Below are positions 1-5,689 of a stretch of DNA of 5,689 bases, one piece after another. The stretch is taken from contig JAAZGD010000013.1 in NCBI GenBank assembly GCA_012511395.1, positions 1 through 5,689 on the forward strand, in the 5' to 3' direction. The notes beneath the pieces were generated by a model. That model ran no database searches. It was given only the letters and a program-made list of their open reading frames with translations, and was not told where the DNA came from. Numbering within the stretch: the first letter of the stretch is position 1; each line of letters starts with the position of its first letter. A program made the position numbers and the translations under genes. The DNA comes from Clostridiales bacterium. GTDB taxonomy: Bacteria; Bacillota; Clostridia; Peptostreptococcales; Anaerovoracaceae.

Positions 1-783
1 TATTTGATTCTCTGACAAGCTTTCATCTTTAATGAAAGGCTTTTCTTTCACAGGGTGAATTACAGGTTTAACTATAGGTCCCTCCTCTTCACTTTCATCA
101 AAAGTCTTAATTACCGCTTCCTCAATAAGAGGTTCCTCTTTAAAAATTGAAACCTCTTCCTTCCTCTGTTTTTTCTCAGCTCTTCTTGCTTTCATCATTG
201 AGAAAAATTGTGAGAAAGGCGTATTGAGAATTAACAAAAGGCAGATTAAAATCACAACGATGGATGAAATATAAAGGCCCCATGTACCTATGGTTTTAAT
301 TAAAAGAAGTCCAAGGACAGTTCCGAACAGGCCGCCGCCTTCCAGGCTGATTCCATCCTGATAGAAGCCCTTAAAATCCATGGGCCAAACAGTGAGGTTT
401 TCCGAATCGATATATAAGGAAGAATTCATAATACAGATCATGAGAAAAATCAAGGTTAAAAAGACCATGGATTTAGCCGTAATATGAACTGCCTTTCTTA
501 ACAATAAAAGCAAACCGTAAATTATGAGGTAATAAGGCAGCGCCATGGCAACCAAACCGAAGGAGCCCTTTAGAATCTCCTTCAAAAAGTGTCCCACCTC
601 TCCTGCCGCATTGGTGTTAAAGGAAATAATAATAAAAACTCCTATAGCAATAATAATTACAGACCATATTTCATCCTTAATCCTTGAGGATGTCTTAACA
701 GGTTTTTCCTTTTGGGCAGTATCATTTTTAGGTTTATTCTTAGAACCCTTCGGCCTGCCCGGTTTTCTTTTACCTTCTTGCAT
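1..783 (-). CDS. ftsK: FtsK/SpoIIIE-family DNA translocase, N-terminal part (runs off left edge)
   Basis: The minus strand is open without a stop from the ATG at 783 to the window edge, giving 261 codons. The protein starts with about 38 very basic residues rich in Lys, Arg and Pro, followed by hydrophobic segments at about 40-55, 75-95, 104-120 and 150-187. After these comes a basic stretch (198-208) and then an acidic, low-complexity linker (209-261). This is the layout of the FtsK/SpoIIIE membrane domain plus linker. In the family, a RecA-like motor and a gamma DNA-binding domain follow and pump chromosomal DNA through the closing septum; they lie outside the window and are not seen. A GGAGA ribosome site (789-793) lies in the 13-bp gap after uppP, so the two genes are probably co-transcribed. 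Membrane layout and linker support the call, but the diagnostic motor motifs are missing, and FtsK versus SpoIIIE cannot be separated. Confidence 0.82.
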   Translation of the reverse strand, partial: MQEGKRKPGRPKGSKNKPKNDTAQKEKPVKTSSRIKDEIWSVIIIAIGVFIIISFNTNAAGEVGHFLKEILKGSFGLVAMALPYYLIIYGLLLLLRKAVHITAKSMVFLTLIFLMICIMNSSLYIDSENLTVWPMDFKGFYQDGISLEGGGLFGTVLGLLLIKTIGTWGLYISSIVVILICLLLILNTPFSQFFSMMKARRAEKKQRKEEVSIFKEEPLIEEAVIKTFDESEEEGPIVKPVIHPVKEKPFIKDESLSENQI

Positions 784-796
784 ATAATTCTCCGAT

Positions 797-1636
797 TTAA
801 ATATTAATATAAATGAGCACAAAAGCCGCAAGGATCCACACATAAATGCTGAACTTGAAAAGGCTTTTGTTTCTCACAACTCTAAGCATTACTTTTATTG
901 CAAACAGCCCTGATATACAGGCTATTAAAACTCCTATGACAGCAGGTCCCGCCCATGAGGATTCAAAGCCTCCCGTAAAGGCATCTTTTGCTTCAAAAAT
1001 TGCAGAACCAAGTATAGCGGGTATTGAAATCAGAAAAGCATATTTAATTGCCGTATTTCTGTCAAGCCCTGTAACAAGACCGCCTGCCAGTGTGGCGCCG
1101 GACCTTGAAATCCCGGGCCAAATAGCAATCCCCTGAAAAACTCCCACAAGTAAAGCATGAGTTACTTTAATCCCCTCTTCCTTATGGGACAGCTTTACCT
1201 TTACAGAATACTTCTCCGTAACAAACAGCAAAAATCCCGTAAAAATCAAACCTGCCGCAATAAGCCCCGGGCTTACGTAAAGAGACTCAAAAAAGTCATG
1301 AAATACAAGGCCGATTATGGCTGTGGGCACGCAAGCCACTATTATCATGGCTCCCAGCCTTCTTACGGGAGAGCTGTCAAGGCGTAAGCCTTTCCCAGTA
1401 AAAAGATCCCTTACTGTTCTTGCAAGCTCAACCAAAAGCTCCCCTATATCCTTGAAATATACTAAAAACACAGAGACCAGGGTTCCTAAATGCAGCAGGA
1501 CTGCAAAGGGCAGCACCTTTTCTGAATCTATGCCAAAGAAGCTTTGAAGCAGTGAAAGATGAGCGGAGCTTGATACCGGCAAAAATTCCGTCAACCCTTG
1601 AATCAGCCCCAGTAAAGCACCTTCAAAATATGTCAA
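797..1636 (-). CDS. uppP: Undecaprenyl-diphosphatase (UppP/BacA)
   Basis: This integral membrane enzyme dephosphorylates undecaprenyl diphosphate to the monophosphate, recycling the lipid carrier for peptidoglycan; overexpression gives bacitracin resistance in known members. From the TTG start the product is 279 residues. Visible family motifs are QGLTEFLPVSSSAH (13-26), with the Q-x3-E signature at Q13/E17 and a conserved His26, and PGISRSGAT (174-182), with Arg178 matching the catalytic Arg174 of E. coli. Several hydrophobic helices fill the rest. I chose TTG at 1634-1636 because AAGGGAG (1644-1650) sits 7 nt upstream and the family start aligns there. The ATG at 1673-1675 would add 13 residues, has no ribosome site and overlaps the likely -10 box. 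ftsK follows 13 bp downstream. The gene is complete and looks functional. Confidence 0.95.
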   Translation of the reverse strand: MTYFEGALLGLIQGLTEFLPVSSSAHLSLLQSFFGIDSEKVLPFAVLLHLGTLVSVFLVYFKDIGELLVELARTVRDLFTGKGLRLDSSPVRRLGAMIIVACVPTAIIGLVFHDFFESLYVSPGLIAAGLIFTGFLLFVTEKYSVKVKLSHKEEGIKVTHALLVGVFQGIAIWPGISRSGATLAGGLVTGLDRNTAIKYAFLISIPAILGSAIFEAKDAFTGGFESSWAGPAVIGVLIACISGLFAIKVMLRVVRNKSLFKFSIYVWILAAFVLIYINI

Positions 1637-1643
1637 AACCTGT

Positions 1644-1650
1644 CTCCCTT
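1644..1650 (-). promoter_or_regulatory. Ribosome binding site that decides the uppP TTG start
   Basis: On the minus strand this reads AAGGGAG, followed by a 7-nt spacer and then TTG at 1636-1634. No comparable site precedes the in-frame ATG at 1675. This supports the 279-residue UppP. Confidence 0.8.
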
Positions 1651-1673
1651 CTAATTTCAAAATGCTAAAACAC

Positions 1674-1682
1674 ATTATACCA
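1674..1682 (-). promoter_or_regulatory. Extended -10 promoter element for uppP-ftsK
   Basis: The minus strand reads TGGTATAAT, a perfect TGnTATAAT extended -10. It is formed by the outer end of the left arm of the first palindrome. No good -35 box lies 16-18 bp upstream, which an extended -10 can tolerate. Transcription would begin near 1667 and give a leader of about 30 nt before the TTG start. The same box recurs at 1797-1805 and 1919-1927 in the following repeat copies. Confidence 0.6.
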
Positions 1683-1708
1683 TAATTACAAAGTAATTAT
1701 GGTATAAT
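1674..1708. repeat. Perfect 16-bp inverted repeat with AAA loop, copy 1
   Basis: The left arm ATTATACCATAATTAC (1674-1689), loop AAA (1690-1692) and right arm GTAATTATGGTATAAT (1693-1708) pair without a mismatch. The stem is AT-rich. Both outer ends read TGGTATAAT outward, so the palindrome offers an extended -10 on each strand. Confidence 0.95.
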
Positions 1709-1765
1709 CAGCCATCTGCGTTTTCGGCTTTTTAACTGCCGAAATTTTCGAGAGGGCATATGATA

Positions 1766-1802
1766 TATAATATCCGCAGTGTTTGAATTTGCGGATATTA
1801 TA
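1766..1802. repeat. 13-bp inverted repeat, copy 1, overlapping the next palindrome
   Basis: TATAATATCCGCA (1766-1778) pairs perfectly with TGCGGATATTATA (1790-1802) around an 11-nt loop. The last six bases of the right arm (1797-1802) are also the start of the second palindrome's left arm, so the two stems compete. The equivalent stem in unit B is 1888-1900 with 1912-1924. Confidence 0.92.
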
Positions 1803-1831
1803 CCATAATTACAAAGTAATTATGGTATAAT
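1797..1831. repeat. Perfect 16-bp inverted repeat with AAA loop, copy 2
   Basis: This is an identical copy of the 1674-1708 palindrome: arms 1797-1812 and 1816-1831, loop 1813-1815. Its right arm places a plus-strand TGGTATAAT at 1823-1831 facing asd. Confidence 0.95.
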
Positions 1832-1972
1832 CAGCCATCTGCGTTTTCGGCTTTTTAACTGCCGAAATTTTCGCAGGGCATATGATATATAATATCCGCA
1901 GTGTTTGAATTTGCGGATATTATACCATAAGTGCCCTATAATATAATAATAGTATTTAACCTGCTTTTTATG

Positions 1973-1978
1973 TATAAT
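1973..1978 (+). promoter_or_regulatory. Candidate -10 box for asd
   Basis: A TATAAT lies 30 nt upstream of the asd ATG and outside the repeat. The hexamer 17 bp upstream (TAGTAT, 1950-1955) matches the -35 consensus poorly. The flank is very AT-rich and other TATAAT hexamers occur at 1937-1942 and in the repeats, so the true start is uncertain. No riboswitch or T-box fits in the short leader. Confidence 0.4.
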
Positions 1979-2008
1979 TATTAGTGAATTTACCGGAGGA
2001 AAACTTTA

Positions 2009-2998
2009 ATGAATAAAAAACCAAACATTGCAGTAATAGGAGCAACAGGCCTTGTAGGCTCCACAATCCTAAAGGTTATGGAAGAGCTGGACTTCCCCTT
2101 TGAAAAGTGCTACCTTTTCTCTTCAAAGAGATCAGAAGGCACTAAGGTTACCTTCTTTAATAAAGAATACCGGGTGGAAGAGCTTACTGAAGACAGCTTT
2201 AATTACCCTATTGATATTGCACTTTTTGCAGCAGGGGGAGCCACATCCCTAAAGTATGCCAAACAAGCAGCCTCTAAAGGCATCCTTGTTATAGACAATT
2301 CCTCTGCCTTCAGAATGGATAAAGACGTACCTCTTGTGGTACCTGAAGTAAACAAAGAAGCTGCATTCACAAATAAGGGCATAATTGCAAATCCCAATTG
2401 CTCCACAATTCAGGCAGTAGCAGCCTTAAAGCCTTTAAATGACAAATACGGTATCAAAAGAATTGTCTATTCCACATATCAGGCAGTTTCAGGCTCCGGT
2501 TTAAAAGGGATAAAGGCTCTTCAGGGAGGAATCAGCGGGAATAATGAAAAAAGCTGCTATCCTCACCCTATTTTTAATAACTGTATTCCTCATATTGACG
2601 ATTTCACTGAAAACGGCTATACCAAGGAAGAGCTTAAGATGATAAATGAAACCAGGAAGATTTTAGGTGATGAAACCTTAAAAATCACAGCCACCACGGT
2701 GAGGGTGCCTGTTTTTGACTGCCATTCGGAAGCTTTGAATGTGGAGCTTTTGGAAGATTTTGACCTTGAGGACGTAAAGGCTCTCTATAAGGAAGCCCAA
2801 GGCATAAAGCTGGTGGATGATGTTGAAAACAACTTGTATCCCCTGCCCCTTACGGCGAAAGGAACAGACCTTGTTTATGTTGGAAGAATCAGAAGAGACT
2901 TTTCTCAGGAGAACACCTTAAACTTGTGGGTTGTTGCAGACAATATAAGAAAAGGCGCTGCCACCAATGCAGTTCAGATAGCACAGCTCTTTGTATAA
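2009..2998 (+). CDS. asd: Aspartate-semialdehyde dehydrogenase
   Basis: This cytosolic enzyme reduces aspartyl phosphate to aspartate semialdehyde with NADPH, the branch point to lysine/diaminopimelate, threonine and methionine. The 329-residue length is typical. The N-terminal nucleotide-binding loop reads GATGLVGS (11-18). The catalytic cysteine is Cys131 in NPNCSTIQ (128-135). SGSG follows at 161-164. The MINETRKIL segment carries Glu214, probably substrate-binding, and VRVPVFDCHSEA carries Arg232 and the general-base His239. The start is secure: GGAGGA (1995-2000) lies 8 nt before ATG. The gene stands alone on the plus strand, divergent from uppP and convergent with rpmF, and ends 15 bp before a terminator hairpin. 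It looks intact. The bacterial form is clear from these motifs; I see nothing in its leader that suggests lysine-responsive control. Confidence 0.97.
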   Translation: MNKKPNIAVIGATGLVGSTILKVMEELDFPFEKCYLFSSKRSEGTKVTFFNKEYRVEELTEDSFNYPIDIALFAAGGATSLKYAKQAASKGILVIDNSSAFRMDKDVPLVVPEVNKEAAFTNKGIIANPNCSTIQAVAALKPLNDKYGIKRIVYSTYQAVSGSGLKGIKALQGGISGNNEKSCYPHPIFNNCIPHIDDFTENGYTKEELKMINETRKILGDETLKITATTVRVPVFDCHSEALNVELLEDFDLEDVKALYKEAQGIKLVDDVENNLYPLPLTAKGTDLVYVGRIRRDFSQENTLNLWVVADNIRKGAATNAVQIAQLFV

Positions 2999-3013
2999 GA
3001 AAAGAAGATATAA

Positions 3014-3039
3014 AAAACAGCGCTTGAATGCGCTGTTTT
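3014..3039. terminator. Bidirectional intrinsic terminator between asd and rpmF
   Basis: AAAACAGCGC (3014-3023) and GCGCTGTTTT (3030-3039) form a perfect 10-bp stem around a 6-nt loop. On the minus strand the stem runs into six T residues, a strong terminator for rpmF. On the plus strand there are four T residues, weaker but suitable for asd. It lies 15 bp after the asd stop and 7 bp after the rpmF stop. Confidence 0.9.
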
Positions 3040-3046
3040 ATAATTG

Positions 3047-3226
3047 TTATGCTTCAGGCACGATCTCTTTACCGTCATAATAGTTGCAGTTAGGGCAAAC
3101 TCTATGAGGAAGCTTTGGCTCGTGGCACTGAGGACACTTGGATAAGCCCGGTGCGCTCATTTTCATATTAGGAGCTCTGCGCTTATTTCTTCTGGCTTTA
3201 GAAGTCCTGTTTTTAGGTACTGCCAT
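3047..3226 (-). CDS. rpmF: 50S ribosomal protein L32 (bL32), zinc-ribbon form
   Basis: This 59-residue protein belongs to the large ribosomal subunit. The start MAVPKNRTSKARRNKRRA is the bL32 signature, followed by a basic helix region and a zinc ribbon with Cys31, Cys34, Cys44 and Cys47 in two CxxC pairs. All four cysteines are present, so this is the zinc-binding form and not the cysteine-free paralogue some bacteria use under zinc starvation. The start is secure: on the minus strand AAGGAGGTG lies just upstream of ATG. It has its own promoter in the 120-bp gap after ackA and ends at the shared terminator. In many Bacillota a DUF177 (YceD) gene directly precedes rpmF; here ackA does and no room exists for it. 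Confidence 0.97.
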   Translation of the reverse strand: MAVPKNRTSKARRNKRRAPNMKMSAPGLSKCPQCHEPKLPHRVCPNCNYYDGKEIVPEA

Positions 3227-3278
3227 TTCTACACCTCCTTACATAAGTATTGCCAAAACAATTGTTTCGAACCATGTT

Positions 3279-3308
3279 ATTATATATATCAGGTTCGCTC
3301 TTTGTCAA
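3279..3308 (-). promoter_or_regulatory. Sigma-A-type promoter for rpmF
   Basis: On the minus strand a perfect TTGACA (3303-3308) is followed by an 18-bp spacer and a perfect TATAAT (3279-3284). Transcription would start near 3272 and give a leader of about 45 nt. This is the best promoter match in the window and fits high expression of a ribosomal protein gene. Confidence 0.85.
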
Positions 3309-3344
3309 GGTGATTTTTTAAAAGTAAAATTTTAAAATCGCCTT
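3307..3344 (-). terminator. Weak imperfect hairpin after ackA
   Basis: The arms 3307-3323 and 3330-3344 pair (AAGG-GATTTT-AAAA type) with one mismatch and a 2-nt bulge, just after the ackA stop. No T-run follows on the minus strand, and the downstream arm overlaps the rpmF -35 box. It may cause partial termination or only reflect AT-rich sequence. Confidence 0.3.
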
Positions 3345-3346
3345 TA

Positions 3347-4549
3347 TTATTTCAGCTCGCTAACTATTCTGTTTGTGTCTCTTGCGATCATCAACTCTTC
3401 ATTTGTCGGAATTAGAAGAACCTTTACCTTTGAATCAGGCTTTGAGATTACGGTTTCAATTCCTCTTATATTGTTTAACTCAAGATCAAGTTCAACACCC
3501 AGGTTCTCCATATTTTCAAGGATTTGGGCTCTCATGCCTATATCGTTCTCCCCTATTCCTGCAGTAAACACTATTGCGTCGACGCCGTTCATCTCTGCCA
3601 TATAGGAGCCGATGTAGGATTTCACTCTGTGAGCAAATACCTTTACCGCAATCAAAGCTCTGTCGTTGCCTTCAAGGACTGCTTTTTCAATATCTCTTAA
3701 GTCATTGCTTATACCTGAAATGCCGTAGATACCTGATTTTTTATTTAAAATATTAGTGACTTTAAAAACATCCATGTTTTCTTTTTCAGCAATAAATTGC
3801 AGGATTGCAGGGTCAAGATCTCCTGAGCGTGTTCCCATTACAAGACCTTCAAGGGGAGTAAAGCCCATGGAGGTATTTATGCTTTTCCCGTTTTTAACTG
3901 CTGTAATGGAAGCTCCGTTTCCAAGGTGGCATGTGATTACCTTAAAGTCATCCACAGGTTTTCCCAAAATTGCGGCAGCTCTTTCTGCTACATACTTGTG
4001 GCTCGTTCCGTGAAAACCATATCTTCTAATCTTATATTTTTCATAATATTCATAGGGAATGGCGTAAATATATGATTCAGGCTCCATGGTCTGATGAAAT
4101 GCAGTGTCAAAAACTCCTACCATAAAGGTATCCGGCATCAATTCCTTGCAGGCAGAAATACCTAAAAGGTTGGGCGGATTGTGAAGAGGGGCAAGGTCTG
4201 TACATTCAGTTAAAGCATCTATAACATCTTGACTCAGTAACACAGAGTAAGCATATTTTTCACCGGCATGCACAACTCTATGGCCTACTGCCCCGATTTC
4301 ATCCATGGATTTTAACACTCCGTGATCTTTATCTAAAAGAGCATCAAGAACGTGTGATATTGCATCTTTATGGTCAGCCATAGGAGCTTCCAGGTTATAC
4401 TTCTCCATACCTGTCTTTTCATGGCATAATATTGAACCCGGGATGCCTATCCTTTCCACAAGTCCCTTGGCCAGTAAAGACTCATCCTCCATGTCCAGAA
4501 CCTGATACTTTAAAGATGAGCTTCCGCAATTAATTACAAGTACTTTCAT
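3347..4549 (-). CDS. ackA: Acetate kinase
   Basis: This cytosolic enzyme catalyses acetyl phosphate + ADP = acetate + ATP, the ATP-yielding last step of acetate fermentation. The 400-residue length is typical. The residues known from the Methanosarcina enzyme occur at the same numbers: Asn7, Ser10, Ser12 and Lys14 in NCGSSSLK; Arg91 in GHRVVHAGE; Asp148 in FDTAFHQTM; His180 in RRYGFHGTSH; His208 in HLGNGAS; Arg241 in GTRSGDLDP; Glu384 in NEE. It is therefore intact and probably active. AGGAGG (4557-4562) lies 7 nt before the ATG. It lies 24 bp downstream of tmcAL in the same direction, and no phosphotransacetylase gene is adjacent. If the upstream tmcAL stop is real, polarity could matter, unless ackA has its own promoter. 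Confidence 0.98.
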   Translation of the reverse strand: MKVLVINCGSSSLKYQVLDMEDESLLAKGLVERIGIPGSILCHEKTGMEKYNLEAPMADHKDAISHVLDALLDKDHGVLKSMDEIGAVGHRVVHAGEKYAYSVLLSQDVIDALTECTDLAPLHNPPNLLGISACKELMPDTFMVGVFDTAFHQTMEPESYIYAIPYEYYEKYKIRRYGFHGTSHKYVAERAAAILGKPVDDFKVITCHLGNGASITAVKNGKSINTSMGFTPLEGLVMGTRSGDLDPAILQFIAEKENMDVFKVTNILNKKSGIYGISGISNDLRDIEKAVLEGNDRALIAVKVFAHRVKSYIGSYMAEMNGVDAIVFTAGIGENDIGMRAQILENMENLGVELDLELNNIRGIETVISKPDSKVKVLLIPTNEELMIARDTNRIVSELK

Positions 4550-4572
4550 CCTAAAACCTCCTGTTTTTAAAT

Positions 4573-4578
4573 ATTATA
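4573..4578 (-). promoter_or_regulatory. Possible -10 box for ackA
   Basis: A TATAAT on the minus strand overlaps the end of tmcAL, 23 nt upstream of the ackA ATG. The hexamer 17 bp upstream (TGTAAG) is a poor -35, and the sequence is AT-rich, so chance is likely. It is listed because it would let ackA be expressed independently of tmcAL. Confidence 0.25.
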
Positions 4579-5689
4579 TATGTTTAGATTCAACCCTTAC
4601 AGGTTTAACCACATAGTCGGCTCCGGCATAAAGATTGCTTCCGGAGGTGAGATTGTATAAATCCGTTGCAAGAATATCATAGTTAAGAAGCTGCCAGAAC
4701 AAAGAACCGTCGCTTAAATCCTTATTGATGTTGGTCAGTATGGGAATATGGGCAGTTTCAGCCTTTTTTATATGCTTCAAAAGCTTTTGACCGTTGTTGT
4801 TCATACCAAGGACTCTTGCATAAAACAGCCTTTTGGTAAGTATTGTGTTCATGCTGTCTTCATCAAGATGAAAGAGAATATGCATAAGCATTCTTTGAAC
4901 CTTGGTCTTGGTATATCTTTTCCCCGACAAACGGTTGATAAGCTCATCCATATTTTTAGCGTAACGAACTTCGTTCTTCAATTTGTTTTCAAGGCCCTCC
5001 GTAACGGAGATTATCTTTGAAAGCTCAGATGTGGAGCTTTTTAATATTTCGGACACAACTACAGGAAAAAGATCATTAATTTGAATATCGCATTTGCCAT
5101 TGGCACATATTAGGCTTGATATGCTCTCAAAAGGAATGTATTCCAAAAAACCGTCCAGGGATTTTTGTTCGTAATACTTCTTTCTTAAAGCGGATGCAGA
5201 AGCATAGTTCTCTTTAATCTCGGAGTCATTATGTCTACCGCCTATTCTCTCGATGGTTACGGGCTTAATCTTGGAATTGATTTTTATCATTCTCTTTAAG
5301 TACTCTAAGGCCAGAAGATTATTTGGCTCTTTAATGATTCCCGCCGCATCCTTACCCTTAAAATCCTCAAGAGCAAGGCCCCATGCTTTTGCATAGGAAA
5401 CTCCTTCATCCAGATACTTTTTAAGAATGTTTTTTAAGTCTTCAGGCTCCTTAACAAGGACTTGAGCAATGTCCATAAGCTTGTCTATATCACCTGATTC
5501 ACTTCCAAAGCTTATATAGTCTACACAGCCTAAACCCTCCAGAATGGAAATGCCTCCATAGGCAAAGGTTTCTGCACTATTACAAGCATAAACAAAGGGT
5601 AGTTCAAGAACTTAGTCGACTGAAGCCTCTAATGCAATTCTTGCCCTCACCCGATTATCAAACAGAGCAGGCTCTCCCCTTTGAACGAA
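4574..5689 (-). pseudogene. tmcAL: tRNA(Met) cytidine acetate ligase (TmcAL/YlbM), interrupted by an in-frame stop; start beyond right edge
   Basis: TmcAL uses ATP and acetate to make N4-acetylcytidine at the wobble position of elongator tRNA-Met. The minus-strand frame entering at 5689 reads FVQRGEPALFD, a conserved stretch of the family's N-terminal nucleotidyltransferase domain about 40 residues in. It continues to an in-frame TAA at 5612-5614 and then resumes in the same frame with VLELPFVYACNSAETFAYGG and ISFGSESGDID. The family normally reads GVDLVIELP here, so TAA replaces a leucine (TTA to TAA is one base). The remaining C-terminal part is open: GGRHNDSEI and ASASALRKKY motifs, then KVQRMLMHILF. 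Visible plus missing N-terminal residues give about 410, the family's full length. The HxGH motif lies outside the window. The ATG at 5476 is an internal methionine with no ribosome site, so a shorter protein would lack the nucleotide-binding region. A sequencing error is the main alternative. Confidence 0.82.

Larger units (their letters stand above)
1674..1930. repeat. Tandem structured intergenic repeat, 2.1 copies of a 122-123 bp unit
   Basis: Unit A covers 1674-1796, unit B covers 1797-1918, and the first 12 bases of a third copy cover 1919-1930. By eye the two full units differ only at one short spot: CGAGAGGG in A (from 1749) against CGCAGGG in B (from 1872), one base shorter. Each unit holds, in order, a perfect 16-bp palindrome with an AAA loop, a 7-bp stem (TTTCGGC/GCCGAAA) and a 13-bp stem (TATAATATCCGCA/TGCGGATATTATA). 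No reading frame is apparent. The unit could be a dispersed intergenic element (MITE- or REP-like) that duplicated, or a local duplication of the divergent promoter region. With the flanks to 1637 and 2008 it makes up the whole 372-bp gap between uppP and asd. Confidence 0.95.

Noticed and set aside
545..787. Plus-strand reading frame of 80 codons
   Set aside because: It is antisense to the ftsK membrane domain, lacks a ribosome site and resembles no family.
846..1547. Several plus-strand frames of 76-96 codons
   Set aside because: They overlap one another and lie antisense to the clear uppP gene; no ribosome sites or family features.
1674..1930. The repeats as a CRISPR array
   Set aside because: There are only two full palindromes and the 88-bp sequence between them is itself repeated, so there are no unique spacers; no cas gene is present.
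1931..2008. Lysine riboswitch or T-box upstream of asd
   Set aside because: The unique sequence before the ATG is under 80 bp, AT-rich and without the conserved stems or a terminator; the repeats further upstream do not resemble either class.
3138..3335. Plus-strand frame of 65 codons over rpmF and its promoter
   Set aside because: It is antisense to the L32 gene, whose protein signature is unmistakable, and has no ribosome site.
3373..4013. Plus-strand frames antisense to ackA
   Set aside because: All are shadows of the acetate kinase frame; none has a start signal or recognisable domain.
4748..5020. Plus-strand frame of 90 codons antisense to tmcAL
   Set aside because: No ribosome site, and the opposite strand reads as family-typical TmcAL C-terminal sequence.
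5474..5476. ATG as the true start of a 300-residue protein
   Set aside because: No ribosome site precedes it, and family sequence continues in frame upstream (SFGSESGDID and earlier), so it is an internal methionine of the interrupted gene.

Overview
The window looks like a chromosomal segment of a low-GC, fermentative, Gram-positive anaerobe, most likely Bacillota (Clostridia or Tissierellia-like). The signs are strong AGGAGG-type ribosome sites, sigma-A-like promoters, an acetate kinase, a TmcAL-family tRNA acetate ligase (typical of Bacillota) and an FtsK/SpoIIIE translocase. I cannot name a genus.

Layout. Positions 1-783 (minus) hold the first 261 codons of an FtsK/SpoIIIE DNA translocase that runs off the left edge. 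Just upstream of it, in the same direction, is uppP (undecaprenyl-diphosphatase), best started at a TTG at 1636. Positions 1637-2008 form a divergent intergenic region dominated by two nearly identical tandem units of 122-123 bp plus a 12-bp start of a third. Each unit holds a perfect 16-bp palindrome with an AAA loop and two further hairpins. The palindrome arms carry extended -10 boxes pointing outward on both strands. Positions 2009-2998 (plus) encode aspartate-semialdehyde dehydrogenase (asd). A bidirectional terminator at 3014-3039 separates it from the convergent rpmF (ribosomal protein L32, 3047-3226, minus), which has its own consensus-like promoter. Upstream of rpmF on the minus strand come ackA (3347-4549) and tmcAL (4574 to beyond the right edge).

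How the genes relate. uppP recycles the lipid carrier for wall precursors and ftsK moves DNA at the septum. asd supplies the aspartate pathway (lysine, diaminopimelate, threonine, methionine), so these three have a loose wall and division theme. tmcAL uses acetate and ATP to acetylate the wobble cytidine of elongator tRNA-Met, and its neighbour ackA interconverts acetate and acetyl phosphate; rpmF is a translation gene.

Most notable points. (1) tmcAL carries an in-frame TAA at 5612-5614 where the family has leucine, with the frame otherwise open on both sides: a recent nonsense mutation or a sequencing error. (2) The structured tandem repeat between uppP and asd appears to supply the uppP promoter and may be a mobile or dispersed intergenic element. 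I saw no CRISPR array, tRNA, rRNA, insertion sequence or clear new multi-gene system.
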